From an uncultured Ignavibacteriales bacterium (GTDB lineage: Bacteria > Bacteroidota > Ignavibacteria > Ignavibacteriales > Ignavibacteriaceae), in NCBI GenBank assembly GCA_903915485.1, contig CAIWTC010000545.1:1-8710 (forward strand): a stretch of 8,710 bases of DNA, written 5' to 3'. The notes beneath the pieces are model-generated. The model had not been told where the DNA came from and did no database searches. It saw nothing but the letters and a program-made list of their open reading frames with translations. The position numbers and the translations under genes were made by a program. Below, in pieces: positions 7,172 through 8,710 of the stretch (within the stretch, counting starts at the first letter, position 1; the number at the start of each line of letters is the position of its first letter).

Positions 7172-8710
7172 TTATTTGTGAACTTCATCGAACCAAGAGA
7201 AAAATGCGTGCATTGCAACATGTCTTTCGGGGGACACAAAGAAAAAGTTAACTCCTCTGCCGGTTATCTCCCAGTACTCTTCATTCGGAGTCATATCAAT
7301 CAACTCATGTATTTTATGTATTCTCGATATCGGTTCGACTCGCATATCTTCGTAGATTAATCTAGCTAAATCTTCTCTGTTCTTCATGATGAAAAATGCC
7401 GCCAATTTAACTTGTGCAATTCTAACACCTATCAAGGACAATTCTAACTGACTTATATCCTCTTTACTGCTATCCTCAATCGGTTGGTCAAGCTTTAGAA
7501 ATATCTCCAATATATCTTTATAAATTGGCCGATCCATTTCGTACGCTACTTCAACCAATCGACAAATATCATGCGCTGCTGTTTCCAGAATAAATAATAC
7601 ATGGCGTTTTTGCGCCTCAAGTGCGTAGTACTTAAAATAAAATACTACACTGACTACTTCTTCGGGAATATTTTTAATTAGTATTTCCCCAAAATCTCTG
7701 TAGTGCTCCATAATGTTAAAAGCAGTGCGCGGGTCCTGATTATTAATTGATAACCGGAGGAAAGAATTAAAATACTGAACTACCGTAAATATAACTTCCT
7801 TTTGAGACTGTTCGCTTGCCAACTCACCTATCTTTACAGTATTCAACAAAATTCCCGAAGCAACTGTCTTTAAGTTTTCGCGTGAGATTGTGAACATAAT
7901 TTCAAATAATCTGAAAATTTTTCTCTCTGTCCAAACTCTTCTCTCTTGAATTTTATTAATAACAAAATTAGAAAAGTCAATAAAATCAGGATCTTCCAAA
8001 TCATGCTCAGAGAGCTTAAAATAATATTCCGGGAGGGTTGGTTTAATGATTAAATACTGCTTCATAATATCCGTTAAGATATTTGAACAATACTGAGATA
8101 CCGCCCTATCTCCCTGCAGCGCAGAGTTAATGGCAATATCTCCAATAAAATCAATTTTTTCAGTTACATTTACCCTTAACTCATCTGAAACAGCATTCTT
8201 GGTTTTTATCTTTGCTATTTCCTCAAATGAGGCTGTAGTCTGCGCTTCAACATATGCAATAAAATTATTTGGGTGAAGGAAATTAAATATATGACTAAAA
8301 TACGGGATGACTAACAACAGTGATGTAACTACCAATAACGCATTTACTATAATACTAATAAAAGGGAAAAAATCTGGAGTAACAATATGAGCAACCCAAA
8401 TTGAGTTAACTGAAGCAATTACAAAAAGAGCCATTGCCCAAAAATTTCTACGGTCGCCAACGAATAAATCCATGACCTTAGGTGAATATTTATTAGATGC
8501 CATTTCCACGATAATCGCGATTACCGTAACTGTAATTCCTAAAATGGCTGGTGCGACCTGAGTTAGTCCGCCTAAAACATTGGCCAAAATCCCTGGATCA
8601 ACTGAAAATATATTTGAGAGAAGATGGTTGATACCCCTGCCGTCAATATGCTTATCAATTATATAAGTAATAATAATTATCACGAGACACAATAAAAGCT
8701 GAACCAATAA
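7172..8710 (-). CDS. DUF2254-like membrane protein with large cytoplasmic helical domain (5' end off window)
   Basis: The frame is open to the window edge. A TTG at 8707-8705 could be the start (511 residues), but the codon before it is also sense and no leader can be inspected, so the gene is treated as possibly incomplete. Hydrophobic helices lie near residues 3-18, 44-67, 88-108 and 114-137. A polar, mostly helical region of about 370 residues follows. The segment IIVEMASNKYSPKVMDLFVG after helix 2 resembles the 'vq.aS.rySPRvl..f' stretch of DUF2254 membrane proteins, and DIAINSALQGDRAV (190-203) and NQDPRTAF (323-330) loosely recall that family's IAxRALSPxxNDPxTA segment. Family assignment is tentative and no biochemical role is known to me. 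It is followed after 38 bp by the GAF protein gene on the same strand, and those two plus the CDF gene are probably one transcript. A channel or sensor role is speculation. Confidence 0.6.
   Translation of the reverse strand, partial: LLVQLLLCLVIIIITYIIDKHIDGRGINHLLSNIFSVDPGILANVLGGLTQVAPAILGITVTVIAIIVEMASNKYSPKVMDLFVGDRRNFWAMALFVIASVNSIWVAHIVTPDFFPFISIIVNALLVVTSLLLVIPYFSHIFNFLHPNNFIAYVEAQTTASFEEIAKIKTKNAVSDELRVNVTEKIDFIGDIAINSALQGDRAVSQYCSNILTDIMKQYLIIKPTLPEYYFKLSEHDLEDPDFIDFSNFVINKIQERRVWTERKIFRLFEIMFTISRENLKTVASGILLNTVKIGELASEQSQKEVIFTVVQYFNSFLRLSINNQDPRTAFNIMEHYRDFGEILIKNIPEEVVSVVFYFKYYALEAQKRHVLFILETAAHDICRLVEVAYEMDRPIYKDILEIFLKLDQPIEDSSKEDISQLELSLIGVRIAQVKLAAFFIMKNREDLARLIYEDMRVEPISRIHKIHELIDMTPNEEYWEITGRGVNFFFVSPERHVAMHAFFSWFDEVHK

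Noticed and set aside
7163..7176. AATAA/TTATT inverted repeat at the end of the DUF2254-like gene
   Set aside because: It is an A/T-only 5-bp stem over the stop codon with no following T-tract, which is expected by chance.

Overview
The window looks like ordinary chromosome from an AT-rich, Gram-negative-type bacterium. Several traits recall the Bacteroidota/Chlorobi/Ignavibacteria group: weak or absent Shine-Dalgarno sites, TTG starts, a YCF48-type Asp-box protein end, and a CCA-enzyme-like protein with a Bacteroidota-style C-terminus. The placement is an inference from style, not from a marker-gene comparison. No rRNA, tRNA, CRISPR array, insertion sequence or prophage gene is visible.

Left half, + strand (1-5040). 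The 3' end of a beta-propeller (YCF48/BNR-like) gene runs one base short of murA, the first committed enzyme of peptidoglycan synthesis. murA overlaps by 4 bp a TTG-started gene for a seven-helix membrane protein with an extracytoplasmic HExxH metallopeptidase-like domain and a C-terminal TPR region. After a 69-bp gap comes a 466-residue protein that matches the class II CCA-adding enzyme/poly(A) polymerase fold along its whole length. Its nucleotidyltransferase motifs are all replaced, while its HD phosphohydrolase motifs are intact.

Right half, - strand (5030-8710). Read in the direction of transcription, a membrane protein with distant DUF2254 character (5' end off the window) is followed after 37 bp by a REC-GAF-coiled-coil signalling protein. 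After a further 4 bp comes a CDF-family cation (probably Zn2+) exporter, so the three genes look like one operon. The signalling protein has Glu in place of the phospho-acceptor Asp and ends in what looks like a histidine-kinase H-box without its histidine. The two halves converge, and their last genes overlap by 11 bp tail to tail.

The most interesting theme is two separate proteins that keep a recognisable fold but have lost catalytic or phosphorylation residues: the CCA-like/HD protein and the REC-GAF protein. Nothing here proves a new multi-gene system. The best leads are the pseudo-nucleotidyltransferase with a live-looking HD domain, the membrane gluzincin coupled to murA, and the pseudo-receiver GAF protein next to a metal exporter.
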